Below the pieces are notes generated by a model. The model did not search any database, was not told where the DNA came from, and worked only from the letters and a program-made list of their open reading frames with translations. Both the position numbers and the translations under genes were made by a program. This document shows positions 33,107 through 43,100 of a DNA stretch of 64,000 bases, in pieces. Origin of the DNA: Umezawaea tangerina. Lineage in GTDB: Bacteria > Actinomycetota > Actinomycetes > Mycobacteriales > Pseudonocardiaceae. Where the stretch lies: contig NZ_PVTF01000006.1 in assembly GCF_003002815.1 (NCBI RefSeq), positions 558,001 to 622,000 of the forward strand, written 5' to 3'. Each line of letters begins with the position of its first letter. Positions within the stretch are counted from its first letter, which is position 1.

Positions 33107-34270
33107 CTAGTGGGCCGCGGCCTCGTCGAGGTCGCGGGCGATCACGAACTCGCGCAGCAGGTCGGTCAGCTCCAGCGGGCGCAGGACGGTCTTGGAGTCG
33201 GCGACCAGCCGGAACGGGACGCCGCGGTCGCGGCAGGCGGTGCGCAGTTCGAGGAGCATGCTCAGCCCGGTCGACCCGAAGAAGGTCACGCGGGTCAGGT
33301 CGAGCACCAGGGGGCCGTCGAGGTCCGCCAGGACCTGCCTGGCCACACCTTCGACGCCCGGCACGGTGTCCATGTCGAGCTCTCCGCCGACCTCGACGAC
33401 CACGCAGCCGGAGATCCGACGCGCCACTGCTTCGACATCCGAGAATTCCACAACCATCGCCCCGACCGGTCGAGAGGTACCTGCGATCCGCGGCTGTCTG
33501 CTCAACCACACCGAGCGTAACCCCCTTGGGGACCGTCGGCCGCATCGAATCGGTTCAGAATCGCGACTCGCGAGGATGATCCGCACCACCAGCGGGAACA
33601 GGTCGCGGCCGCGGCGCCACAACCACGGGACGCCCTTCACCAGGAGCCAGGCGGCGTGGTGCAGCGGCGTGATCCGCACTCCCCCGGTGCACTCCAGGCT
33701 CACGTCGGCGACGCCCAGCAGGCTCGCGAACTCCCGCGCCAGGCGGCGGTGCCCCAGTTCGGAGGGGTGCAGGCGGTCGACGCTCCAGGTCGACGGGTCG
33801 TAGGCGCCGGGGAGGCGGTCGAGGTCGACGCAGCCGATGCCGTGCCGTTCCACGACGGTGTCGACGACGGCGTTGAGGGAGGCGATCCGGTCGGACAGGG
33901 CGCGGCGCAGCGGGCCCGGCAGGCGGAAGACACGGCTGTGGTCGTGGAAGCGGACGGTGACGACGGCGGCGCCCGCGGCCCGCAGCGCGCCGACGACGTG
34001 GTCGAGGTCGTCGTGCAGCCGGACGGGGTCGAAGTCCGAGCGCAGGGTGTCGTTCATGCCGGCCAGCACGACCACCGCGTCGGGCCGCGCGGACAGGGCG
34101 TCGGCGAGCTGCACGGTCCGCACGCAGCCGATCCGGGCGCCGGGGAACGCGAGGTTGCGGTAGTCGGTGAACGACGCGGCGAGCAGCGGCCCGAAGCCGC
34201 GCCAGCCACCGGGAACGGGGTCGCCGATGCCGACGGAGGTCGAGTCGCCCAACACCACGAGGCTGCGCAC
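33107..34270 (-). CDS. SGNH hydrolase joined in one frame to a C-terminal STAS (anti-anti-sigma) domain
   Basis: 387-codon frame with no internal stop. Residues 1-235 form an SGNH/GDSL hydrolase: GDSTSVG (nucleophile Ser10), AGMNDT and DRLHPSELGH. Residues 272-387 form a complete STAS domain (VVEVGGELDMDTVPGVE, LVLDLTRVTFFGSTGLSMLLEL with the phospho-switch Ser region). The linker has non-native codon use, including a TTA at 33518-33520, and an ATG at 33457 (or GTG at 33511) could start the STAS protein alone. Most likely these are two genes whose separating stop was lost, or a real fusion. The GTG start at 34270 has only a weak ribosome site. Confidence 0.7.
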   Translation of the reverse strand: MRSLVVLGDSTSVGIGDPVPGGWRGFGPLLAASFTDYRNLAFPGARIGCVRTVQLADALSARPDAVVVLAGMNDTLRSDFDPVRLHDDLDHVVGALRAAGAAVVTVRFHDHSRVFRLPGPLRRALSDRIASLNAVVDTVVERHGIGCVDLDRLPGAYDPSTWSVDRLHPSELGHRRLAREFASLLGVADVSLECTGGVRITPLHHAAWLLVKGVPWLWRRGRDLFPLVVRIILASRDSEPIRCGRRSPRGLRSVWLSRQPRIAGTSRPVGAMVVEFSDVEAVARRISGCVVVEVGGELDMDTVPGVEGVARQVLADLDGPLVLDLTRVTFFGSTGLSMLLELRTACRDRGVPFRLVADSKTVLRPLELTDLLREFVIARDLDEAAAH

Positions 34271-34332
34271 GCCGCTACGGTCGCGCAGGCGGGTGTCGGC
34301 GGGGAGAAGCGGCGGCGAACGCCGCGTGCGGG

Positions 34333-35532
34333 TTACCGGAATGCCGGGTACAGCTGCAGGTTCGTCGCCTTGTCGCCGTAGCGCTGGACGAGCGCGGCGA
34401 TCACGGCGTCGGCGTGCTCGACGATCTCGGTCACGTGCAGCGAGGCCGCGTCGGTGCGCAGCCGCACCCAGCGCGAGGTGAGGATCGTGCTGCGCGGCGG
34501 GGCGTCCTGGCCGCGGTGGCCGCTCTGCTCGGTCGCGGTGAGCTTGGCCAGCGCGCGCCACGTGGACAGCCACACCCACAGCAGCTGCGACTCCAGCAGG
34601 CGCGGCAGGAACACCGCGTCGTCGTCCAGGTCCGGCCACACCGAGCCGACCTCGGCGCGCCACGCGGCGACCATGGCCTCCGACATGCCCGCGGGCAGGC
34701 CGTAGGCGCACCAGCAGGACGGGAACGGCACCCGCAGGCAGGCGGCGTCGAACACGATGTCGCGGACGCAGCCGCCCTCGAAGTCGAGGAACCGCACGCC
34801 CTTGCTGGTCACCAGGTGGTTGTCCGGGCACGACGTGGACGGGCTGAACGCGCGGCGCCGGGACGACACGAAGCCCTTGACCGAGGCCGCGGCGAACTCG
34901 CGCGCCTTGGTCGAGGTCTCGACCTCCAGCGCGCGCTCCAGCAGGTCGGGCAGACCGTCCAGTGCGGCGTGCACGTCGACGGCCACCGGGTCCTGGCAGC
35001 ACTGGCTGCCCTGGCGGCGCATCAGCGCGTCGAAGTCCGCGTCCCGACCGGCCGTGGTGGCGTGCAGCCTGCCCATCGCGTGCGCCCACGACAGCAGCCC
35101 GCGCTCGGCGGCGCGGGCGTCCTGCCCGAGCAGCTTGTCCGCGAGTCGCGGGGCCTTGCCGAGGTCCTCCAGCACGACGAGCCGCTTGCGGATGTCGTGC
35201 GCGACGAGCTCGGGGGTGAGGCGCTCCTCGGAGGGCAGCGCGGTGAGCAGCTGGTGGCTGACGGTCTCGTGCGCGAACGGGTCGCGGTCGGCCGCGGCGG
35301 GCGGGTAGCGCTTCACCACCAGCGTGCGGGGTAAGGAGAACGGGGTCGCGGCCACCCGGACGCGGACGACGACCGACCGGCCTGCTCCCCCGAGGTCCTC
35401 GGGATCGGCAAGCCTGATCTGTGCCCCGAACCGCCCGCTCAGCACCGACTGCGCGGCCGCCACCGCTTCCGCGATCTCGGGCGTGGCGTCGTCGTCGACG
35501 TGTGGTGAGCCGGCGGTGATCTCCACGCTCAT
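34333..35532 (-). CDS. Aminoglycoside phosphotransferase (APH)-fold protein
   Basis: 399 aa. The kinase-like N lobe (LVVKRYPPAAADRDPFAHE, VVLEDLG) and the C lobe DFEG motif (VRFLDFEGG, about residue 245) are recognisable. The catalytic loop reads FSPSTSCPDNHL: the usual HxDxxxxN keeps the Asn but has Thr at the Asp position and Pro at the His position, so activity is doubtful. The start at 35532 is chosen because no ribosome site supports the ATG at 35613. Small-molecule kinase, not proven antibiotic resistance. It lies 62 bases upstream of the SGNH-STAS frame on the same strand. Confidence 0.75.
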   Translation of the reverse strand: MSVEITAGSPHVDDDATPEIAEAVAAAQSVLSGRFGAQIRLADPEDLGGAGRSVVVRVRVAATPFSLPRTLVVKRYPPAAADRDPFAHETVSHQLLTALPSEERLTPELVAHDIRKRLVVLEDLGKAPRLADKLLGQDARAAERGLLSWAHAMGRLHATTAGRDADFDALMRRQGSQCCQDPVAVDVHAALDGLPDLLERALEVETSTKAREFAAASVKGFVSSRRRAFSPSTSCPDNHLVTSKGVRFLDFEGGCVRDIVFDAACLRVPFPSCWCAYGLPAGMSEAMVAAWRAEVGSVWPDLDDDAVFLPRLLESQLLWVWLSTWRALAKLTATEQSGHRGQDAPPRSTILTSRWVRLRTDAASLHVTEIVEHADAVIAALVQRYGDKATNLQLYPAFR

Positions 35533-35673
35533 CCCTTCCGACCCTACTCCGAATGGCCATGGTGCCGTCGTGCCTGACAGAAGTCGGTTGGGCATCGTGA
35601 CGGTAGTGCTCAACCAGCAATGACTACCACTACTTGTCGGTAACGGCTACGAACCATACGAGATGTGGCACCG

Positions 35674-36615
35674 TCATCCGGTCGACAACGGCCTACCGGG
35701 GTCATTCGCCCGGTTTTTCCGACTCCGCACGGCCAGGACCAGCGCCGCCGCCACGACGATGCCGACCAGGTTCACCACCAACTGTCCCGCCGACTGGGCG
35801 CAGCGTTCCCACTCACCGAGAACAGCGGCTACGGCGGCGTAACCCGCCGCCGGGACGGTGGTGACGGAGATGAAGACGCCGACGAGCGCGGCCGACTTGG
35901 CCGAGGTCATCGACAGCATCCCCGCCGCGCCCGCCAGGAGCGCGACGATCAGCGAGAACGGCCCGACCGTGAACACGAAGTCGACCTGGTGGGCGTCGAG
36001 CACCATCGTCCGGTCGAACAGGCCGGTCACCGAGCCGAGCAGCGCACCGCCCGCCGTCACCAGCATGGCCAGCGGGAACCCCACGGCCAGCGCGATGCCG
36101 GCCCTGCGCACCAGGTCCCAGCGCCGCAGCACGAGGCCGACCGCGATGGCGGCGAGCGGCCCGAACTCCGGCCCCACGACCATCGCGCCGACGATCGTCA
36201 CCGGCGAGTTCGTCACGACGCCGACGGCGGCCAGCAGGCACGCGATGGTGAGGAACGCCTGGAACGTGGCGTTGAGCCGCGACTCCTCGCCGGTGCGGGA
36301 CAGCAGCTCGTCCCACACCACGGCGTCCGCGCCCTCACCGGGTGCGGCCAGCTCGGCCTCGTCGGCGGCGTCCGACAGCGCGGTGTCGATCTGCTCCAGC
36401 GTCAGGCCGCCGTGCTTGTCGATGCCCAGCCCGCACAGGGAGGCCACCACCTCGTCGGTGGCCTCCCGTGCGATGTCCGCCTCGACGACGTCACCCGCGG
36501 GCTCGACCGCCGCGCCGCGCAGCAGCACGACGTGCGTCGCGCCGGGGTGTTCCTTCAGCACGGCCAGGACCCGGTCGGTGACGTCGACCGGGCTGACCGC
36601 CCGCAGGTGGAGCAC
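35674..36615 (-). CDS. DUF389 membrane protein
   Basis: 313 aa. A cytoplasmic N-terminal domain (about 110 residues, an ACT-like alpha/beta pattern) is followed by about six helices, including VTIVGAMVVGPEFGPLAAIAVGL, the hallmark of the DUF389/TIGR00341 family. The GTG start directly follows the TAA of aspS, so the two are coupled. The biochemical role of this family is not established. Confidence 0.88.
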   Translation of the reverse strand: MLHLRAVSPVDVTDRVLAVLKEHPGATHVVLLRGAAVEPAGDVVEADIAREATDEVVASLCGLGIDKHGGLTLEQIDTALSDAADEAELAAPGEGADAVVWDELLSRTGEESRLNATFQAFLTIACLLAAVGVVTNSPVTIVGAMVVGPEFGPLAAIAVGLVLRRWDLVRRAGIALAVGFPLAMLVTAGGALLGSVTGLFDRTMVLDAHQVDFVFTVGPFSLIVALLAGAAGMLSMTSAKSAALVGVFISVTTVPAAGYAAVAAVLGEWERCAQSAGQLVVNLVGIVVAAALVLAVRSRKNRANDPGRPLSTG

Positions 36616-38403
36616 TTACTTGTCTGCCGCTGGCTTGTCCGCCGCTGGCTTCGCGTCCACGCCGGCCTCCTTGCGCTGCAACGGGGTGATCGGCGCCGGG
36701 GCCGCGGTCAGCGGGTCGTAGCCGCCGCCGGACTTCGGGAACGCGATCACGTCGCGGATCGAGTCCGTGCCGGACAGCAGCATGGCGATGCGGTCCCAGC
36801 CGAACGCGATGCCGCCGTGCGGCGGGGCGCCGAACTTGAAGGCGTCGAGCAGGAAGCCGAACTTCTCCTGCGCCTCCTCCGGCCCGATGCCCATCACGTT
36901 GAACGCCCGCTGCTGCATGTCCGCGCGGTGGATGCGGATGGAGCCGCCGCCGATCTCGTTGCCGTTGCAGACGATGTCGTAGGCGTAGGCCAGCGCGTTG
37001 CCGGGGTCCTCCTCGAACCGGTCCCGCCACTCCGGGGTGGGCGAGGTGAACGCGTGGTGCAGCGCCGTCCACTTGCCGCCGCCGACGGCGACGTCGCCGT
37101 CCTTGAGCTTCTCGGCCGACTCGAACATCGGGAAGTCCACGACCCACACGAGCGACCAGGCGCTCTCGTCGACCAGGCCGACGCGGGACGCGATCTCGAC
37201 GCGCGCGGCGCCGAGCAGCGAGCGTGCGCCGTCCGGGTCGCCCGCCGCGAAGAAGACGCAGTCGCCGGGGTTCGCGCCGACGACCTTGGCCAGGCCCTCG
37301 CGCTCGGCCTCGGACAGGTTCTTGGCGACCGGGCCGCCGAGCGTGCCGTCCTCGGCCACGAGCACGTAGGCCAGACCGCGGTGGCCGCGCTGCTTCGCGA
37401 ACTCCTGCCAGCCGTCGAGCGTGCGACGGGGCTGGTCGGCACCGCCGGGCATGACGACCGCGCCGACGTAGGGCGCCTGGAAGACCCGGAACGGGGTCTC
37501 CTTGAAGTAGTCGGTCAGCTCGACCAGCTCGACGTCGAAGCGCAGGTCGGGCTTGTCCGAGCCGTACTTCGCCATGGCCTCGGCGTAGCTGATCCGGCGG
37601 AACGGGCGCGGCAGCTCGTGGTCGGCCAGGCCCTTCCAGAGCGCCGAGATGATCTGCTCGCCGAGCTCGATCACGTCGTCCTGCTCGACGAAGCTCATCT
37701 CGATGTCGAGCTGGGTGAACTCCGGCTGGCGGTCGGCGCGGAAGTCCTCGTCCCGGTAGCAGCGGGCGATCTGGTAGTACCGCTCCATGCCGCCGACCAT
37801 CAGCAGCTGCTTGAACAGCTGCGGCGACTGCGGCAGGGCGTACCAGGAGCCGGGGCGCAGGCGCGCGGGCACCAGGAAGTCGCGGGCACCCTCCGGGGTG
37901 GACCGGGTGAGCGTCGGGGTCTCGATCTCGACGAACTTCGCGGCGTGCAGCACCTCGCGGGCGATGCGGTTGGCCTCGCTGCGCGCGCGGATCGCCTTGG
38001 CCGGACCGCTGCGGCGCAGGTCCAGGTAGCGGTGCTTGAGGCGGGCCTCCTCGCCGACGTCGAGGTGGTCGTCCAGCTGGAACGGCAGCGGGGCCGACTC
38101 GTTGAGGACCTCCAGCTCGGTCGCGTAGACCTCGATGGCGCCGGTGGGCAGGTCCGGGTTCGCGCTGCCCTCGGGGCGCGCGGTCACGTCGCCGACGATC
38201 TTCACGACGAACTCCGAGCGCAGCCGGTGGGCGCGCTCGGCCATCTCGCCCTCGCGGAAGACGACCTGGGCGACCCCGGAGGCGTCCCGGAGGTCGATGA
38301 AGATGACCCCGCCGTGATCGCGCCTGCGGGCCACCCACCCGGTCAGGGTGACGGACTGCCCGGCGTGCTCGGCCCGGAGCGTCCCGGCCTCGTGCGTGCG
38401 CAT
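36616..38403 (-). CDS. aspS: Aspartyl-tRNA synthetase
   Basis: 595 aa class II synthetase of the long bacterial form. The anticodon-binding OB fold ([32 protein letters not shown]) is followed by motif 2 ([23 protein letters not shown]), the GAD insertion domain (about 290-420) and motif 3 ([13 protein letters not shown]). It charges tRNA-Asp. The ATG at 38403 yields the usual N-terminus; a GTG three bases earlier and an ATG at 38424 are alternatives. The tail has an imperfect repeat ([11 protein letters not shown]). A single-copy housekeeping gene, divergent from a cyclophilin gene. Confidence 0.97.
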   Translation of the reverse strand: MRTHEAGTLRAEHAGQSVTLTGWVARRRDHGGVIFIDLRDASGVAQVVFREGEMAERAHRLRSEFVVKIVGDVTARPEGSANPDLPTGAIEVYATELEVLNESAPLPFQLDDHLDVGEEARLKHRYLDLRRSGPAKAIRARSEANRIAREVLHAAKFVEIETPTLTRSTPEGARDFLVPARLRPGSWYALPQSPQLFKQLLMVGGMERYYQIARCYRDEDFRADRQPEFTQLDIEMSFVEQDDVIELGEQIISALWKGLADHELPRPFRRISYAEAMAKYGSDKPDLRFDVELVELTDYFKETPFRVFQAPYVGAVVMPGGADQPRRTLDGWQEFAKQRGHRGLAYVLVAEDGTLGGPVAKNLSEAEREGLAKVVGANPGDCVFFAAGDPDGARSLLGAARVEIASRVGLVDESAWSLVWVVDFPMFESAEKLKDGDVAVGGGKWTALHHAFTSPTPEWRDRFEEDPGNALAYAYDIVCNGNEIGGGSIRIHRADMQQRAFNVMGIGPEEAQEKFGFLLDAFKFGAPPHGGIAFGWDRIAMLLSGTDSIRDVIAFPKSGGGYDPLTAAPAPITPLQRKEAGVDAKPAADKPAADK

Positions 38404-38430
38404 CACGGGTGCTGCTCTCCTCATGCTCGT

Positions 38431-38462
38431 CTAGCTGACTGGCGACTGGCAGTCAAGGCTAG
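38431..38462. promoter_or_regulatory. Inverted repeat in the aspS/cyclophilin divergent gap
   Basis: CTAGC-TGACTG (38431-38441) pairs with CAGTCA (38450-38455) and GCTAG (38458-38462), with a two-base bulge. On the minus strand it also reads as a direct repeat gccagtc-gccagtc just upstream of aspS. It could be an operator or a leader hairpin for aspS. Confidence 0.4.
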
Positions 38463-38537
38463 CCAACTCCCCCGTGGGCATGGCCAGCAGGTTTCCGATC
38501 CACTTGTGGGTGACAGTCGAAACCGTAGGATCCCGGC

Positions 38538-39224
38538 GTGCGCAAACCCCTGTTGGTGATCGTCTCCGTCGTGCTGCTGACCTCGGGCTGCGCGACCAGC
38601 GTGACCGGGAGTCCGGTGGCTGGACCGGCACCCGCCTCCACGCCGGTCACCACGTCGAGCGGCTCCGCGGGCGCGTGCAAGTACAGCGACGACACCTCGC
38701 CGGGCGCGGCCAAGCCGTTCGGCAAGCCGGACCCCGACCCGGACCGCTCGCCGTCCACGATCACCCTCGCCACCAACAAGGGCGCGCTGACCATCCAGCT
38801 CGACCCGGCGCAGGGCCCGTGCTCGGTGCAGAGCCTCCGGTTCCTGACGGCCAAGAAGTTCTACGACGGCTCGTCCTGCCACCGGCTGACCACCAACCCG
38901 AGCCTGGGCGTGCTCCAGTGCGGCGACCCGACCGGCACCGGGACCGGGACGCCCGGCTACCAGTTCGACGACAAGCTGCCGGTGCGCGGCGCCTACCAGC
39001 GCGGTGTCGTGGCGATGGCCAACGCCGGGCCGGGCACCAACGGCAGCCAGTTCTTCATCGTCCACGGCTCCGCCCAGATCAACCCGGACTACCCCGTGGT
39101 CGGCAAGGTCACCGCCGGGATGGAGATCGTGGACCAGATCGTCGCGGGCGGCGTGAAGGGCGGCTCGGAGGACGGCACGCCCGCCACCCCGCTGTCGATC
39201 ACCACCGCTACCGAGAAGAAGTGA
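38538..39224 (+). CDS. Cyclophilin-type peptidyl-prolyl isomerase lipoprotein
   Basis: 228 aa. The signal peptide ends in lipobox TSGC. A Ser/Pro-rich linker leads to a cyclophilin domain from about residue 72 (TITLATNKGALTIQL, FYDGSSCHRLTT, LQCGDPTGTGTGTPGY, MANAGPGTNGSQFFIVHG). It isomerises Xaa-Pro bonds in exported proteins at the outer face of the membrane. GTG start. Its last 17 bases overlap the converging methyltransferase gene. Confidence 0.93.
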   Translation: MRKPLLVIVSVVLLTSGCATSVTGSPVAGPAPASTPVTTSSGSAGACKYSDDTSPGAAKPFGKPDPDPDRSPSTITLATNKGALTIQLDPAQGPCSVQSLRFLTAKKFYDGSSCHRLTTNPSLGVLQCGDPTGTGTGTPGYQFDDKLPVRGAYQRGVVAMANAGPGTNGSQFFIVHGSAQINPDYPVVGKVTAGMEIVDQIVAGGVKGGSEDGTPATPLSITTATEKK

Positions 39225-39981
39225 CGGCCAGCCGCACCCGGTAGGTCCACCACCACGTCTTCACCACCGGCAGCCGCCGGTTGGCGACCTCGTGCAGCGC
39301 GGCCAGCCCGATCTGCTCGTCGCTGTACCCGGCCTTGCGCAGCCCCATCGACCCGCTCTGGCTCAGCGCCAGCTCGTAGAGCCTGCGGGCGTCGCCGGAC
39401 TCCTTGCCGTGCAGGCAGACCTCGGTGACGTGGGCGAAGAGCCCGCTGGCGCGCAACCGGTCCACGTGCTCGCCCTTGGCCCTGGGCGGCTGGAAGTCGT
39501 GCTCCTGCTCCATGCCGCGCAGGTGGGCCTCGAACTCCGCCCACGCCGCGTCGACCTCCCGGTCGACCGCGGGCGGCCAGTCGCAGTCGAACGCCACGAA
39601 CACCCCGCCGGGCCGCAGGATCCGGGCGATCTCGGGGAACGCGGTCGCCGGGTCGAACCAGTGCAGCGCCTGGCTCGCCGTGACGACGTCGGCGCAGTCG
39701 TCGGGCAGCCCGGTCGCCTCCGCCGTGCCGTCGACGACCTGGAACCGCGCCGGGTCGAGCCGCTGGTGGGCCAGCTCCCGCATGTCCGCCGACGGTTCCA
39801 CGGCGATGGCCCGGTCCCACAGCAGCGTCGCGCCACCGGTGCCCGCGCCGAGGTCGACGACGTCCGGGTCCTCCACGTCGACCCACTGGCGGACCAGCTC
39901 GACGATGTCGGCGGGCGGTTTGGGGCGCGCGCGGTCGTAGAGCTCGGCGAAACCGGCGAAGCGCTCGGTGGAGTCGGTCAT
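39208..39981 (-). CDS. Class I SAM-dependent methyltransferase
   Basis: 257 aa. Motif I VVDLGAGTGGATLLW, motif II region VEPSADMRELA, ADVVTASQALHWFDP and ILRPGGVFVAFDCDW are typical of the UbiE/Methyltransf_11 group. The substrate is unknown. Monocistronic by position; the upstream neighbour is the divergent kinase-STAND gene. Confidence 0.9.
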   Translation of the reverse strand: MTDSTERFAGFAELYDRARPKPPADIVELVRQWVDVEDPDVVDLGAGTGGATLLWDRAIAVEPSADMRELAHQRLDPARFQVVDGTAEATGLPDDCADVVTASQALHWFDPATAFPEIARILRPGGVFVAFDCDWPPAVDREVDAAWAEFEAHLRGMEQEHDFQPPRAKGEHVDRLRASGLFAHVTEVCLHGKESGDARRLYELALSQSGSMGLRKAGYSDEQIGLAALHEVANRRLPVVKTWWWTYRVRLAVTSSR

Positions 39982-40185
39982 GCGGTCGATCCTGCCGGCT
40001 CCGGCGACCGGCGGCCGGTCGGCGCTGGGCCGACCGGCCGAACCCCTTGCGGCGACTGCGGATCCGCGCGCCGACCGCTCAACCCGGACTACGCCCCGGC
40101 GCCCTCTTGCGGTAGGAAGTCAACGGGCACAAGCGATGGCGGGGACGGGCGGTCGCGTGCGGACGGCGGGACGAGGGGTGGCCTG

Positions 40186-43100
40186 ATGGACGCGGGCGGC
40201 GGGGACCAGGGGGCCGGTTCGCCGGACTTCGGCCCGTACCACGTGCGGGATCTGCTGGGGCAGGGCGGCATGGGCGTCGTGCACCGCGCCTACGACAGCG
40301 CCCGCGACCGGGTCGTCGCGTTGAAGCGGCTGCCGGGTTCGGTGACCGACCGGGAGTACCGGGCCAGGTTCCAGCGGGAGTCGCGGATCGTGGCCGGGCT
40401 GAGCCACCCGAACGTCATCCCGGTGCACGACTTCGGCGAGATCGACGGCCAGCTCTACCTCGACATGCTGCTGGTCGAGGGGATCGACCTGCGGCGGGCC
40501 ATGGGCGTCGGCGCGGTCGACCAGGACCGCGCGCTGCGGATCCTGACCCAGGTCGCGGGGGCGCTGGACGCCGCGCACGAGCACGGCCTGGTGCACCGGG
40601 ACGTCAAGCCCGCCAACATCCTCATCGAGTTCGGCGACGGCACCGGGAACGGCGACGGCGGCGAGCACGCGTACCTGGCCGACTTCGGCATCGCCCGCGA
40701 GACGTCGCCGGAGGCGACCGTGCTGACCCGGTCGGGCGAGCTGATCGGGTCGTGGGACTACATGGCGCCCGAACGGCTCTCCGGCGGCCGGGTCGACGGC
40801 CGGTCCGACCAGTACTCGTTGGCGTGCGTGCTGTTCGAGTGCCTCACCGGTCGGCTGCCGCACGCCGCCACCGACCCGGCCGCGAAGGTCGCGGCGCACC
40901 TGCTGCACCCGGCGCCCGCGCCGTCGGTGTTCGTCCCGACCATCACCCCGGCGCTGGACGCGGTCGTCCTGCGGGGCATGGCGAAGGACCCGGCCCGCCG
41001 GTTCCCGAGCGCGACGGCGCTGATGACCGCGGCCGCCGAGGCCGCGTACTCCGGTGCCACCGTGCGCGGTGCGAGCGCGACCGCTCCGGGTCCGGTGCTG
41101 GTGCGCGACCAGGCCACGCTGGTCCGCGCGGTGATGCGGTCCACGGCCGCCCGCAGGCCCGCGACCCTGGTCATCCCGCACGACCGCCCGCCGACGTGCC
41201 CCTATCCGGGGCTGAGCGGGTTCGAGCCCGCGGACGCCGAGCTGTTCCACGGCCGCGGCCACGTCGTCACCGACCTGCTGGTGCGCTTGGCCGAGCAGCT
41301 CGACGTCGGCGAGCCGCTGGTGCTCGTCGGCGCGTCCGGCGCGGGGAAGTCGTCGCTGCTGCACGCCGGTCTGCTGCCCGCGCTGGACGCGGCCGACGAC
41401 GCGTGGCCCTCGATCGTGCTCACCCCCGGCGCGAACCCGGTCGGCGCGCTCGCCGCGGCGCTCGCGGACCGGTCGACCATCGTCGCCGCCGAGTGGGAGC
41501 GCGTCGTCCGGGAGACGCCCGGCCGGTTCGGCTCGGTGTGCGCGCGGTCGGTCGTCGCCGATCGCGGCCGGATGGTGCTCGTGGTCGACCAGTTCGAGGA
41601 GCTGTTCACCCACGGGACGCCCGAGGCCGACCGGGCCGCGTTCGCGACCGCGCTGGCCAACGCGCGGCCCGCGCTGGTGGTGCTGGCGGTGCGCGCCGAC
41701 CTGCTTGACCGGTGCATCGAGCTCACCCCGCTCATCCCGGCGCTGAACTCCCCCGTGCTGCTGGGCTCGATGGACGCCACCGAGCTGCGGCAGGCGATCG
41801 TCAGCCCGGCCCGCGACTCCGGTGTGGACGTCGAGCCCGGCCTGCCGGAACGGCTGATCGCCGACCTCGGTGTGCGCGGCGAGGTGGGCTACGACCCCGG
41901 CGCGCTGCCCAGGTTGGCGCACGCGCTGCGGGAGACGTGGAACCACCGGGACGGGCCGGTGCTGACGCTGGCCGCCTACCGCCGTTCGGGCGGGATCGAC
42001 GGCGCGGTCGCGCGCACCGCCGAGGAGATCCACTCCGGGCTCGACCCCGAGGGGCGGCGGACGCTGCGCACGGTCCTGCTGCGGCTGGTGACCGTGTCCG
42101 ACGACGGCACCGTGACCCGGCGGCGGGTCGACCCGCACGAGTTCGCCTCCGGCGACGGGGACCCGGCCGTGGTGGACCGGCTGATCGCGGGCAGGCTCGT
42201 GACGGTGGACGCGACCGGCGCGCGGCTGAGCCACGAGGCGCTGCTCACGGCGTGGCCGCGGCTGCGGGACTGGGTCGACGAGGACCGCGCGGGTCTGGTG
42301 CAGCGCCGCAGGTTCGGCGACGCGGTGCGGGTGTGGGCGGAGTCCGGCAAGCAGCCCGACGACCTGTACCGCGGCGTCCGGCTGGCGGCGCTGGGGTCCT
42401 GGTTGGGGACCGTCGACGACCTCGGGCCCGACGAGCGGGAGTTCCTGGACCGCTCGAACGAGGCCGAGCACGCCGAGCAGCTCGCCGCCCGGCAGCGGAC
42501 CAGGCGGCTGCGCGGGATGGTCGCCGCGCTGAGCCTGCTGCTCGTCCTGGCGTCGGTGGCCGGGGTGGTGGCGTTCGAGCTGCGCCGGACCGCGCAGGGC
42601 GAACGGGACCGGGCGGACGCGGGCAGGCAGCTGAACCTGTCCCGCCAGCTCGCCGCCGAGTCCGCGCTGGCCAGGGTGGTCGACCCGCGGCGGGCGGCGC
42701 TGGGCGCGCTCGGAGCCGCGCGGGCGGGCGACACCGTCGAGGGCCGCAGCGCGCTGCTCGGCATCGCCGCGGACGGCTACCGCGGCCGGATGTCCGGGCA
42801 CCAGGGCGCCGTCACGTCGGTGGCGATGAGCGCGGACGGCCAGGTCGCCGTGAGCGGCGGCCGGGACGGCTCGTTGCGGCTCTGGAGCGTGCCGGACCGC
42901 AGGCAGATCGCCGTGCTCGCCGACGGCGACGGCTGGTACCGGACCGTGTCGATGAGCGCGGACGGCAAGCTGCTGGCGGCCGTCGACGTGCTGAAGAAGA
43001 CCGTGCAGCTGTGGAGCGTGCCGGACCGCAAGCTCGTGTCCGCGGTGCCCGGCGAGCTCGTCGAGGCGACGCTGTCCGCGGACGGCCGCAGGATCGCCAC

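Noticed and set aside
35665-38559. Long plus-strand frame over aspS and DUF389
   Set aside because: Shadow of two well-identified minus-strand genes.
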